A stretch of DNA of 64,000 bases from Pontibacter arcticus (GTDB lineage Bacteria; Bacteroidota; Bacteroidia; Cytophagales; Hymenobacteraceae): positions 186,001 to 250,000 of the forward strand of contig NZ_QMDV01000002.1 of the NCBI RefSeq assembly GCF_003284895.1. Direction: 5' to 3'. The translations under genes and the position numbers were made by a program. Each line of letters opens with the position of its first letter. Position 1 is the stretch's first letter. Shown in pieces: positions 55,601-63,444 of the stretch. The notes below the pieces were generated by a model. The model saw only the letters and a program-made list of their open reading frames with translations. It had not been told where the DNA came from and did not search any database.

Positions 55601-57463
55601 ACCAACAACATCGAGCTTATAATAAATAATGATACGGAAGCTTATTATACTATTGCGCCAGCCTTAAACTTTTATGATTACCTAAACATGAAAGTAATGG
55701 CTACTGCAACAGATGCCGGCGGAGCTATCACGAGTGCTACCCTAATAAGCGGTACCTTACCCGGTGGTACACAACTGAATGCTGATGGTTCGATTGTGGT
55801 AACTGATCGCTTATTGATCAGGCCTGGAGAGTATCCTGTAAGTATAAGAACAGTAGATGCCAATGGTGGTATAAGCGAGCAGTCTATCACGCTGCTTATA
55901 ACACAAGACCGTGATGGGGATGGCGTTCCAGATTTTGAAGACATAGACAACAATAACGACGGAATACCTGATTATATCTCGCAGCGGGGCGTTAATCCAT
56001 TTGAGTTATCCAATGGCACATATAAATACATCGATCCAGCTTTTGTGCATCCTTATTATGGTACATTCAAAGACACGAACAAAGATGGTATAAACGACTG
56101 GTTTGATTTGGACCTGGATGGCATCATTAATAGCCTTGATTCTGATATGGATGGTGACGGCATAGCCAACACCATCGAAGCTAACAATGGTTTAGTACCA
56201 GAACACTTTAACCTTAATACCAGCAAAATGCTAGGTACTGTTGGTACGAATGGGATGCCTAATTTTGCCGAAACAGCTGCTAATAGCGGGCAAAGTATTT
56301 TCCAGATGAATGATAATGACGGCGATGGACATCCGGATTTCATTGACTTAGATTCTGACAATGATGGTATTACCGATAACATCGAAGCACAAACAACGGA
56401 AGGTTATAGCGCACCATCCGGCTTAGATGTTAACAGAGATGGAATGGATGACCGTTACGATGGCCAGTTAAGTGGAACTCCGATCATACCGATCAATACT
56501 GACGCGCTTTATGAAATAAGCGATCTGATTCCTGACTATCTGGATCTCGATTCTGATAATGATAAAGTAGGCGATTATTACGAAGCATTTATGCCAAATA
56601 CCAATGGCAGTACTTTAGATGATCTATTAGCGAGAGCATCTGCCTTTGAAACTAGGGCAGGGAAGCCTAACAAGTACTCGAATGCAGATGTTAATGGCTA
56701 TAAAGATGCAGATGGTACTCCGGATTGGCTCGAGATAGGAATTAATCAGTTGCGTCCGAATTTCTTGAATGCTACTACAGGTTACTTCTATGATACTGAT
56801 AGGGATGGCGTAGTGGACCTGTTTGATACAGATAACTTTGGTACGGTACTAAATCCTGCACTGAAAGACGGCGTCGCTAATTTCCGTACAAGAGAGATGA
56901 TCACACCACTGCCAGTTGAACTGATTCGATTTACAGCGGTAGCACAACAGGATAATGTTGTTTTGAACTGGTCTACTGCCAGTGAGGTAAACAATGCTTA
57001 TTTCATATTGGAGCGTAGCCAGGATGGTATCAACTTTACCAAACTAGGTCAGGTGGCTGGAGCCGGGAACAGTAACAAACTGCAAAACTATACTTTCCTG
57101 GATCAGCAGCCTTTACCAGGTACTTCCTATTACCGGCTTAAGCAAGTAGATACAAATGCGACATTTAAATACAGCAAACTTGTATCTGTTACCAGAAATA
57201 ATGAAGTACAGTTGGTGCAGTTTTATCCGAATCCGGCAGTAGCTAATGTAGCTGCCAGCTTTACAGCACATGAAGATGAAAAGGCCATGGTGCTGGTACA
57301 AGACATGAAGGGCAGAACAGTAAAATCTGTTCATGTAAACATCCTGAAAGGTGTGAATAAGATTGACATTAATCTAACAGATATGGCTTCCGGGGTATAT
57401 ATTATCAGCATTAAAAGTGCTAAAATGGAGATAACCCATAAAATTGTAAAAACGACTTTATAA
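49619..57463 (+). CDS. Giant DUF11-repeat surface protein with T9SS sorting domain
   Basis: A 2614-residue exported protein. Order: signal peptide (1-25); an N-terminal beta-rich region (about 30-260); a very Gly-rich segment (about 270-460, runs such as GGGGGANGGAGG); a divergent DUF11 domain (about 506-690); ten DUF11 domains of about 121 residues (695 to about 1912); two cadherin-like Ig domains (about 1915-2095); calcium-binding thrombospondin-3-like repeats (about 2095-2400, DRDGDGVPD, DNDGDGHPD); a fibronectin-like domain after PLPVELIRF; and the T9SS type A sorting domain starting FYPNPA. It probably acts in adhesion or gliding; that is inference. The last part matches the protein at the window end. 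Confidence 0.93.
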   Translation: MSKLLRTILAFSIAYFSFQLTALAQICASPGKEGPATSNATMLNTYYAGSGAVSVGATSISLVQSPSAGSTVPIGIGDLVLIIQMQGADINTSNNTSYGAGTTSANGNLDNAAFTAGQYEYAIAASNVPVTGGTLALTGGTINSYANANFGTTGQRRFQVVRIPQYASLTLSASVIALDWNGATGGIVALDVAGRLNFNGFTINATGAGFRGGAGRTLTGTTATGYAYTDFRTPSTIAINAQKGEGTAGTPTFVFNGTASINTGVEGYLAGSSGRGAPGNAGGGGTDGRPSANDQNSGGGGGANGGAGGTGGNAWESSYAVGGRGGAVFGKVSTGRLILGGGGGAGTTNNGSGTPANGLASSGAAGGGIVMVRTGTITGTGSILANGDNANTTVTNDGSGGGGAGGSILVTVKSGDLSTITLNARGGNGGSNTGGGTPHGPGGGGGGGVIYANAATGARNVSAGVNGTTSTGAFGAVAGTTGIVNITVSPAIANSASGADCLPLINVIKKAASPLAYRLAGGTTATYTIEATNTGGAAMGMRIGDKLPTGFAFKSTISIGAEGPVSAYYDNGGNITASNTRVTVLNPTTLAPAAGTTTPEWGTFYIPSGVTVRITFEVDIAAGVATNTIQNNTAYAYYLDPTRISATRLITMDTQYAPSNYTYESGAAATTDVAGSNYNGATGTTDDVTIKLPVDVGITNTVAAGPYFAGKPVTYTIIARNNSSDPATGVTITDLLPAGLIFNSASATTGTYTSGSGIWNIGTIPANSSVTLTLTATPTAAGSITTTATKSAQTEPDEVTTNNTASNTITVAAAADIAVTNTVVAGPYYNGVNTAFTVTARNNGANNATGLTIKDLLPAGLQFVSATPSVGTFNSTTGIWTIGNLANSLSATLNLVVKPITTGILQTIASVEQVNEFDNNSANNTATQSITVNAAAELEITNKLVAGGQFRGQETTYEVIVKNNGPDNATGVIVTDKLPADLTFIAATAPAGTTYDSATGVWTIGNLANGASTKLTLVARPVTTNAHTTTASITSSGQYDPVSANNTASNTIYPSPSADIQVTNSIAAGPHYNGVNTTLTIQAKNNGPSNATGLSLNGQLPAGFTYVSHTLSTGVMSADGTWTIGNLAANATATVTIVVKPNTTGSISMTASKATLNENDPNLTNDQATVMINALPAADIAVTNTISAGPYQVNSDVTYTVTAFNRGPNAATGVVITDKLPAGLTFKSASPTSGTYNNLTGEWTIGDLAVGASSTLTLVATPITTNTLTTRAYVSAAGVHDAIVSNNSASNSIKPGAQPVADINILNTAAAGPYYNKVQTTFTVTAENIGPDAASDVVVSYTLPAGLTLVNAVPEVGSYADGSWNIGSIAAGTTTTLTLVVEPTVIGNLTTTATKTGQSVNEIDNVPANDKDSETITVLENADVQVKLQVTQGPHYVGDYPVFKAIVTNNGPNTANNLVIFDGRPGAFDISTLIVSPSSGTYDRLSGNWTIPSLASGASAEITLTGKLIRSGAITLSVSKTSQTEHDAVGGNNAEFATIIVSPSADMSVTNVASKKTVLNGEEFTFTVTAANAGPSPETGVQITDLLPANVTLVKAVASGGSYNAATGIWSIDNIGVNGSETLVLTVKPTQTGTITSTASKTAANEYDKNSSNNSATETVTVTASADVAATFSVSEGPYYRGVTEITFTGTVKNNGPNAATNVVYFDNRASDGTRNFDIENVVTSHGTYDSNTGYWTIGTIPVGTIATITIKATPLTAGNIPIAVSKTSQGEIDPVTANNTASVFVNVEKAADIALSSTQAAAPYFINQQTTYTVTATNNGIDDATSVAVTHQLPTGLKLISATPATGTYDAASGIWTIGNLAKASSTTITFVINPIATGTQVASATKSSAMEFDERSDNNTVNTTFVVSVDQKAVYEVAPARNIDTYVNGQSLATVTDADGVITSAILSTGVLPAGVALIGVTGQLTVTNRNLLVPGTYPLSITTTDAKGGKSTNNIELIINNDTEAYYTIAPALNFYDYLNMKVMATATDAGGAITSATLISGTLPGGTQLNADGSIVVTDRLLIRPGEYPVSIRTVDANGGISEQSITLLITQDRDGDGVPDFEDIDNNNDGIPDYISQRGVNPFELSNGTYKYIDPAFVHPYYGTFKDTNKDGINDWFDLDLDGIINSLDSDMDGDGIANTIEANNGLVPEHFNLNTSKMLGTVGTNGMPNFAETAANSGQSIFQMNDNDGDGHPDFIDLDSDNDGITDNIEAQTTEGYSAPSGLDVNRDGMDDRYDGQLSGTPIIPINTDALYEISDLIPDYLDLDSDNDKVGDYYEAFMPNTNGSTLDDLLARASAFETRAGKPNKYSNADVNGYKDADGTPDWLEIGINQLRPNFLNATTGYFYDTDRDGVVDLFDTDNFGTVLNPALKDGVANFRTREMITPLPVELIRFTAVAQQDNVVLNWSTASEVNNAYFILERSQDGINFTKLGQVAGAGNSNKLQNYTFLDQQPLPGTSYYRLKQVDTNATFKYSKLVSVTRNNEVQLVQFYPNPAVANVAASFTAHEDEKAMVLVQDMKGRTVKSVHVNILKGVNKIDINLTDMASGVYIISIKSAKMEITHKIVKTTL
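51701..55350 (+). repeat. Ten tandem DUF11 units of about 363 bases
   Basis: Unit starts (Asp/Glu codon of DxxVTN or similar): 51701, 52064, 52427, 52793, 53153, 53522, 53885, 54254, 54617 and 54995, that is 120-126 codons each. Each holds NNGP-type and LPAGL-type motifs and GxWxIGN. The first six are most alike; units 7, 8 and 10 have diverged. Confidence 0.9.
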
Positions 57464-57483
57464 GAGCCAGTAATATTATTAAG

Positions 57484-57534
57484 GCCTGTTCATACTTCGC
57501 TTTTTGCTAGCGAAAGGTGAACAGGCTTTTTTTT
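57484..57534 (+). terminator. Terminator of the DUF11 gene
   Basis: GCCTGTTCA (57484-57492) pairs with TGAACAGGC (57518-57526), with an inner TCGC/GCGA pairing, followed by eight T. The remaining gap to 57852 holds no gene I can support. Confidence 0.9.
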
Positions 57535-57852
57535 ATAGCTTTAACGGAAATGAGAATTAATTACAGACAGGTGTTATCCCCAAGCCAGTAAATGCCTAAG
57601 ACTTAGAATTTATCTTATGAAACATTACAGGCCTGTTTGAATAATTAATGTTTTTAGATTATTGAAAGGGACATTATTTTCGAAAGTAGATTTATGAATG
57701 TTATCTATAAAAACCTGGCTGCTCTTTAGCTGGTAATCTTGCGTTAGGTAAGTAGCATTTAAGAGCGCTATTCGGTTTCAAAACCAGCTATTGCCAACAA
57801 ATCAGAATAAGTATAGGGCTTCTCTAAAAATTTCTTTGTAATTTTTAGAGGA

Positions 57853-58650
57853 ATGATCATAGAAACCAGGCATCCGGAAAAATCTCTCCAGTCAGTATTA
57901 AAAGAATACTACTTCATCCATATCCAAAGTAACAGTGTTATAAAGCACATACCCATCATCGACGATTGTTGTTATGATTTTGTGTTCTTTAAAGAGATGG
58001 ATGGTAGCTTTTCTTACAGTAGCAAGAACGATTTCATTCCGTTAAGCAATAAGGTGTTTACTATTCATAACTTAAAACCACCATATAAAATTACAATCCA
58101 GCATACGCTTACTTTTATTGCCATTAAAGTACAACCCTGGGCTAATGCTTATTTTTTCTCTGCCGTAAAAGCCAGTGGCGTAGTGGATCTGGTAAATTAT
58201 GATGCAAGTTTACTGGATCTCCATGATAAGTTATTTAACGAACAACCTCTGGCTAACCGGTATTCAACTGTTGATCAGTATATGAAGAATAAATGTATCA
58301 GCCTGACGCCTTCGATGGAAGTAGTAAAAGCTGTCTGTATGCATATTTATGATCAACAGGGGATTCTTACGGTAAGCGATTTAAGTACTGTTTTTAATAA
58401 ATCCAGGCAATACCTGAATAAGGTTTTTAAAAAAGAGGTAATGTACAGCCTGAAAAAATTTATCATTACCGTACGGATTCTGGCTCTGGTAAAATATAAG
58501 ATGAAAAATGCCAGCATATCCCTCACGCAGCTAAGCTATACTTACGGATATTTTGATCAGTCACACTTCATTCGTGATTTTAAAAAAGTTTGTGGGGTAA
58601 CACCACGGCATTTTTTCAATAATGTACCTGAGTTTATGCTTCGCCATTAA
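57853..58650 (+). CDS. AraC-family transcriptional regulator
   Basis: A 265-residue regulator. The C-terminal double helix-turn-helix is clear (LTVSDLSTVFNKSRQYLNKVFKKEV and the family end FDQSHFIRDFKKVCGVTPRHF). The first 150 residues form an unassigned DUF6597-like sensor domain. It is 48 bases upstream of the serine hydrolase gene and may control it. Confidence 0.9.
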   Translation: MIIETRHPEKSLQSVLKEYYFIHIQSNSVIKHIPIIDDCCYDFVFFKEMDGSFSYSSKNDFIPLSNKVFTIHNLKPPYKITIQHTLTFIAIKVQPWANAYFFSAVKASGVVDLVNYDASLLDLHDKLFNEQPLANRYSTVDQYMKNKCISLTPSMEVVKAVCMHIYDQQGILTVSDLSTVFNKSRQYLNKVFKKEVMYSLKKFIITVRILALVKYKMKNASISLTQLSYTYGYFDQSHFIRDFKKVCGVTPRHFFNNVPEFMLRH

Positions 58651-58698
58651 AGAGGTTTCCATTTTTACAATTCGTAATGTATAACTTGTTTTTCCTTT

Positions 58699-60030
58699 GT
58701 GAAAAAAAAGATGAAGTACATTTTAATTTTATGCATTGCATTCACTTTCGTGAGATGTAGTCCGCGCATTCACTCAGCCGCGCCACAGGCAGGCGCAGCA
58801 AAAGATACACTGCTTCCCTTAAGCAATACATACCTATCCAAGCTTACTGCACTAGGTAAATTCAACGGTGTAGTTCTACTGGAAAAGGATGGTAAACTCA
58901 TCCTGAGAAAAGCTTATAATATAAGCTCAGATACCTCCTCGACCCTTTTTGTAACTGAAAAAAGTCAGTTTGATTTACGATCAGTTGCCAAGCTGTTTGC
59001 AAAAGTAAGCCTGGTAAAACTAGAAAATGAAGGCAAGCTGAAAAGAACGGACTTACTGGAAAAATATATCCCGGGTTTTCCTGATGGCGATAAAATAACT
59101 ATCCAGCATCTTCTGGATAATCGTTCCGGTTTGCCCAGAGAATTACGCGAAAGCATAAAGCATCCCATAGCGCTTACTGCTGATGAGGTGGTTGGCCTGT
59201 CTGCCAAAGAGACTTTAGAGTTTTTTCCCGGTACCAAAGAGCAGTACTCCAATGTTGGTTATCAACTGTTATATTATATCATTGGTCAGCTGCATGGCAG
59301 TTCTTTCTCAGGCTTTCTTGAAGATGTCTTTTTCAGGCCTTTGGGTATGCAAGATTCAGGAGATAATTTTGATGAAGATTTAGGCCAATTGACAGATTAT
59401 GCTTACGGACATTTTCTGGATGACGACAACAACCTTGTTTGTGTATGTTCTTTCCCAAAGGATGATATGAAGATGGGAAATTTACATTCTACTGCAGATG
59501 ATCTGGAGCTCTTCTTAAAACAATTAAACCAGCAGGATTATAAGGCAATAACCCTTAATGGAAGCATTTCTCATGCAGGAGGAACACGCGGTAAACGGGC
59601 ATATATAGAGCGAAATTTCGAAGACAATTATACCATAGTCTTTCTTACAAATTATGATGCTATTCCTTTTGAAAAGCTGGTAAGTGATTTACAAAGTATG
59701 ATGAAAGGGGATACAGTGCAAATGCCGGAAGCCATCCATCGGAAATCAGTTTACGTTTCGCCATCTATCCTCAAGAAATACGAAGGGACTTACGATCTTA
59801 CAAATGCGGGTCACTTAACACTGACAATTAAGCTGGAGAACGATAGCCTGTATGTCTATCAAAAGGGTGACAATAACGGCGTATTATATCCTGAAAATGA
59901 AAGTACTTTTTTTACAGATAATACCTCTGAAGAGTCTGTCATATTTGTGGAAAGCAAACCAGGAGAGTATAGTATATTAATGGATTTTCAGGGCGTACAA
60001 TGGAAAGGAATAAAAGTTGATAAAAGGTAA
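58699..60030 (+). CDS. Serine hydrolase of the class C beta-lactamase/PBP family
   Basis: A 443-residue exported enzyme. Active-site motifs: Ser95-x-x-Lys98 in RSVAKLF, Tyr183-Ser-Asn185 and His292-Ala-Gly-Gly. Hydrolases of this family act on D-amino-acid peptides, esters or beta-lactams; true AmpC function cannot be claimed. The N-terminus is a signal segment with a possible lipobox (FVRC, Cys20). The listed start is GTG at 58699; an ATG four codons later (58711) is equally possible. A C-terminal extension (from about 350) resembles the DUF3471-like domain common in Bacteroidota members. Confidence 0.88.
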   Translation: MKKKMKYILILCIAFTFVRCSPRIHSAAPQAGAAKDTLLPLSNTYLSKLTALGKFNGVVLLEKDGKLILRKAYNISSDTSSTLFVTEKSQFDLRSVAKLFAKVSLVKLENEGKLKRTDLLEKYIPGFPDGDKITIQHLLDNRSGLPRELRESIKHPIALTADEVVGLSAKETLEFFPGTKEQYSNVGYQLLYYIIGQLHGSSFSGFLEDVFFRPLGMQDSGDNFDEDLGQLTDYAYGHFLDDDNNLVCVCSFPKDDMKMGNLHSTADDLELFLKQLNQQDYKAITLNGSISHAGGTRGKRAYIERNFEDNYTIVFLTNYDAIPFEKLVSDLQSMMKGDTVQMPEAIHRKSVYVSPSILKKYEGTYDLTNAGHLTLTIKLENDSLYVYQKGDNNGVLYPENESTFFTDNTSEESVIFVESKPGEYSILMDFQGVQWKGIKVDKR

Positions 60031-60210
60031 TGCTTGCCTAAAATCTGATGAAAGTATAAACCGCATAATTAAATCAGATTTGGGGGGACGTAAAAATTTT
60101 ATTAACTATAGTTCAGCAGCATAGCTTCTTGGGGCAAGGTCTTTAAGCTACATAACTGTTACGTTCATTCGCTTCTAAAACAGGCCGTTAGCACTTATTT
60201 GTAATAAAGA

Positions 60211-60789
60211 ATGAAACGATTAACTAAGTTAATTGAACAGAACATATCAGGCAAAAAGGTTTTAGGCCTTTTTGTGCTGACCAACATAATTTACGTTTTC
60301 ATGCTGGCCTATACAATTCCAGCCACTATGCGGTACTCATATGGTATGAAGTTGTTAGATATGATGCCAGCCGGGTACGACTTCAATTATGTAAATGCGT
60401 TGTTCGGCTCACTCGGAAAGGAAGGGCGTGAAACTTATTTAACCACTCAATTACCTGTGGATATGTTATATCCCTTTCTTTTCGGGCTTTCGTATTGTTT
60501 GGTGATGGGTTATTTTCTCAGCAAGTTCGGCAAGCTGAATGGATCTTTTGTGTATTTATGTATACTACCAATCATAAGCGGCATCGCAGATTATCTTGAA
60601 AATTTGGGGATAATTTTAATGCTATATCTATATCCACACTTGGACAAAGTATATGTAACTATTACAAGTGGATTTTCAATCATAAAAAGTAGCTCAACAA
60701 CTATATTTTTCATTGCCTTGCTAATTGTGCTCCTATTTGGCGTATTAACAAAAATGAAAAAAAAGAAAATACATACAACCATCATATAA
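60211..60789 (+). CDS. Integral membrane protein of unknown function
   Basis: A 192-residue protein with about four hydrophobic helices (about 18-38, 88-106, 112-140 and 160-180), charged ends and no recognised motif. The region is lower in G+C than the rest of the window. It is preceded by 180 bases without gene and followed by a gene remnant. Confidence 0.65.
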   Translation: MKRLTKLIEQNISGKKVLGLFVLTNIIYVFMLAYTIPATMRYSYGMKLLDMMPAGYDFNYVNALFGSLGKEGRETYLTTQLPVDMLYPFLFGLSYCLVMGYFLSKFGKLNGSFVYLCILPIISGIADYLENLGIILMLYLYPHLDKVYVTITSGFSIIKSSSTTIFFIALLIVLLFGVLTKMKKKKIHTTII

Positions 60790-60885
60790 GCTTAGTACTG
60801 AACAAATAGCCATGGGATTGGCCCGATACCCACACAACATTTATACTTGACCGTTAGCATAGACTTACCTGTTTGAATTTATAAG

Positions 60886-61041
60886 ATGAAGAAAGGCTTC
60901 ATACTTCTAGTCAGTTCTAACAGTAAAGGCACTACCAGAAATACAGCCTCTTTTATTAGCGCAAGAACTGATTTTCCAATCCTTGATCTTAATAGTATAG
61001 TAATCAAGTACGGTGATGCAAAAAGAAAATTCAGCAATTAA
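60886..61041 (+). pseudogene. N-terminal remnant of a flavodoxin-like oxidoreductase gene
   Basis: A 51-codon frame with ATG at 60886 reads like the first third of an NAD(P)H/FMN-dependent flavodoxin-fold oxidoreductase: the phosphate-binding loop SSNSKGTTRNTASFI, then DFPILDLNS. It stops just after the second strand, with no flavodoxin-like continuation in any frame that I can see. A complete member is about 170-190 residues. I treat it as truncated. Confidence 0.55.
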
Positions 61042-61178
61042 GTTTTAGGAAACAGCAGAATGCCTGATAACCTGGACGATGTAATACTGCAACTGAAAAT
61101 AACAAAACCGAAAGGGCAAAAAGGAGAAAAGAGTACAAGTGCAGTTTTCTTCACTTTGCATTTAGTTACTACAATCGT

Positions 61179-61226
61179 TTTAATGCAGAAGGTTATTGCA
61201 TTTAGGCGGTAACCTTCTGCATTAAA
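61179..61226. terminator. Hairpin downstream of the M24 peptidase gene
   Basis: Perfect 17-base arms (61179-61195 and 61210-61226, TTTAATGCAGAAGGTTA and its complement) around a 14-base loop. It lies 34 bases after the M24 gene's stop, which is on the minus strand, and may also end the plus-strand remnant. Confidence 0.7.
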
Positions 61227-61259
61227 TATAGTCTTCTCTGATAACTACGACTGGTAAAG

Positions 61260-62618
61260 CTATTGCTTCAGGTAAGTTGTTTTACGCGGAATAAGCAGTA
61301 GCTCTTTCTGACGGCCGTCTATGTAGCGAACCCCGTTTGGCGTAAGAACTGCTTGCTCTTCCAGCATCACCCTTATTTCTTTGTTGTTCCACTCGGGCAG
61401 GTTTACTTTAGCGTTGAGCTCGATGGCGTAAGCCGTATTATGGCGCAACGGATAATCGCCTGTGCCGGGAACGCCCTGCGGCATGTCCCACATACCGATG
61501 GCAGGGCCGGCGCCGTGGCCGTGGTAACCAATGGGGTGCGAGTAAATACTGGCTACTATCTTTTCTTTCTTGGCCTGTGCCAGCGCCTCTTTCAGTACCT
61601 GGTTTCCGGTTTTTCCTTCTTTAAATTTTGAGGTCAGGATGTCTTGCAGGCGGTTGCCGGTGGCTAAAGCTTTTCTGAGGTATTCGGGAGCTTCTGCCTC
61701 GCCGGGCTTCAGTACATAGGCTAGTTGCTGTACATCGGTGTTCAGGCCGAGGTAAGTAATGCCCAGGTCTACGTGTAGCAGGTCGCCAGGCAGAATCACT
61801 TCCATGCCGGGGCGCTGTGAGAAAGAACGCTGCGAATCGCCTGCACCCGGGTTGGCGCGCTGTACATCTACGGTCGGGTGGAACCAGGCTTCCAGCTTCA
61901 GGGAGGCAATGCGCTCCCGGTACCACCACATCACGTCTTCGGTAGTTGTAACACCCGGCTGAATCACACCCTCGGAAAAGCCTTCTGCAATAATACTATG
62001 CCCCAGGCGGCTGATTTGTTCATATACTTCCAACTCCCGCTCAGTTCTTGTCTGCAGCCAATCCACTGCCAGGCGCTCGGCCGATACCACCGCTTTTTTC
62101 TGGGTTTCAGGCAGGTAGTGCATCAGGGAATCATATTCGGCTTTGGTGAGGCCATCAGCGTGGGCGTAGGTAGAGGAGAAGTTCAGTCCAATCTTCTTTG
62201 GATTTCTTTCCTGAATTAACTGCACTAACCTTTTCCACTGGTTAGGTTCCTGCTCCGGTGCCCAGGCCCCTTTCATCAGATTGCCGATATCGTAGCGGGC
62301 TACGGCCAGTTTTTCCACGCCTTTGCCCTGTCCCTGGTCGTGGAAAAGTATGATAGTGCGCCGACGAGCAGCCAGCCACGTAGCAGGCAACATGGTCTTA
62401 GCTACCGGGTCTTCGTTATACTCTCGGGCCACAATCACCCACATATCCATGCCTTCCCGGCGCATCAGGTCTGGAAGCAGTTTTTCCAGGCGCTCTTGCA
62501 GCAGGGCATCTTCAACGGCAGCTCTTTCACGCAGGGGCAGGATGTTAGGTAATTGTTGTGCAGTGGTAAGTTCTGTGTTGAGTAACAGCAGAAACAGAAG
62601 TGATAAAAATATCTTCAT
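61260..62618 (-). CDS. Exported M24-family (Xaa-Pro aminopeptidase-like) metallopeptidase
   Basis: A 452-residue protein with signal peptide (1-20), an N-terminal creatinase-like domain (about 25-190) and the pita-bread catalytic domain. Metal ligands are visible: Asp in LHVDLGI, Asp in LNTDVQQ, His in GYHGHGAGP, Glu in AIELNAKV and Glu in MLEEQAVL. It likely cleaves prolyl peptides in the periplasm. The frame starts with MKIFLSLLF, a good signal start. No partner genes are seen. Confidence 0.92.
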   Translation of the reverse strand: MKIFLSLLFLLLLNTELTTAQQLPNILPLRERAAVEDALLQERLEKLLPDLMRREGMDMWVIVAREYNEDPVAKTMLPATWLAARRRTIILFHDQGQGKGVEKLAVARYDIGNLMKGAWAPEQEPNQWKRLVQLIQERNPKKIGLNFSSTYAHADGLTKAEYDSLMHYLPETQKKAVVSAERLAVDWLQTRTERELEVYEQISRLGHSIIAEGFSEGVIQPGVTTTEDVMWWYRERIASLKLEAWFHPTVDVQRANPGAGDSQRSFSQRPGMEVILPGDLLHVDLGITYLGLNTDVQQLAYVLKPGEAEAPEYLRKALATGNRLQDILTSKFKEGKTGNQVLKEALAQAKKEKIVASIYSHPIGYHGHGAGPAIGMWDMPQGVPGTGDYPLRHNTAYAIELNAKVNLPEWNNKEIRVMLEEQAVLTPNGVRYIDGRQKELLLIPRKTTYLKQ

Positions 62619-63224
62619 ACAAGGTCTGTGAGAGTGGATGTTGTGTATCTAACAAAGATAGCAATCTATGGCACTTTTGCCAGCGGAAATGCAGCGTTGC
62701 AACCCGAAGCAAACCTGTTTGCCATTAAGCCAGCTTCTATAGATTGACTGGATGTACTACGAGTGCCAGATTTATATAAATCGGGCAGTGGCCTGGCCAA
62801 AAATTAGGGTGCGAGAGCAGTCTAAGATGCAGCCTTTATTTGGCCGGACTTATAGCAGATGAGTAGTACAGTATAAAGCGTAAGCATGCAATGCCTTAGC
62901 CCTGGAGTTAAGAGCTGAATCTCCGGTTTGGCACAGAAACTACAAAAGAAAGTCAGTATACAGTAGTCCTTCAATTGTTTTGCAACATACTTGATTATGA
63001 CCAGCTTATAAGATTAGAAATAATTGAAGGGATTAAACCTGAAGTATGAAGTATACGCTTACTTTATAAGAGTTAGCGATAAATACCTTACACATTTTAG
63101 TGAAGATTATAGTGGGGCTTGCTTCATCCGCTTATTTTGAATGCAAGATAGAAGAGAAGTTGTTTTTAATGGAAAGTACAGAGTATCAGAAGGATTGTTT
63201 TCTGTTACTCTGGAAATAAAAAAA
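62619..63224. other. Gene-free stretch
   Basis: About 600 bases without a frame I can support on either strand; only frames under 35 codons occur. It contains one AAGTATA (63048). Confidence 0.5.
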
Positions 63225-63248
63225 CCGCTCTGTTAACTAACGGAGCGG
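63225..63248 (-). terminator. Orphan terminator-like hairpin
   Basis: CCGCTCTGTTA pairs with TAACGGAGCGG around 2 bases (one G-T type mismatch); the minus-strand product is followed by a run of seven T. No complete gene ends here, so it may belong to the T9SS-cargo transcript (second terminator) or to a lost gene. Confidence 0.55.
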
Positions 63249-63406
63249 GTTTATAAGCTTTACTGTGTAGTCCGTAGGGGAATCTTAACTCCCAGTGAAC
63301 ACGGCTTATTATCAATACTTTAGATAGCGCTCTTTCTTTGGCTCCCATTAGGCACCCGCGATCAGGAAAACGTCAGGAAGTTTTCCATTAGAAAAAGTAA
63401 ACGAAA

Positions 63407-63437
63407 AAAGCCCAGTACCTCCGCAGGCACCGGGCTT
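63407..63437 (-). terminator. Terminator of the T9SS-cargo gene
   Basis: On the minus strand GCCCGGTGCC and GGTACTGGGC pair around 6 bases and are followed by six T, just after the stop at 63445. Confidence 0.8.
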
Positions 63438-63444
63438 CGCCACT

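Noticed and set aside
63141..63240. 32-codon frame starting ATG at 63141
   Set aside because: It runs into a terminator hairpin, matches no family and has no signal or context.
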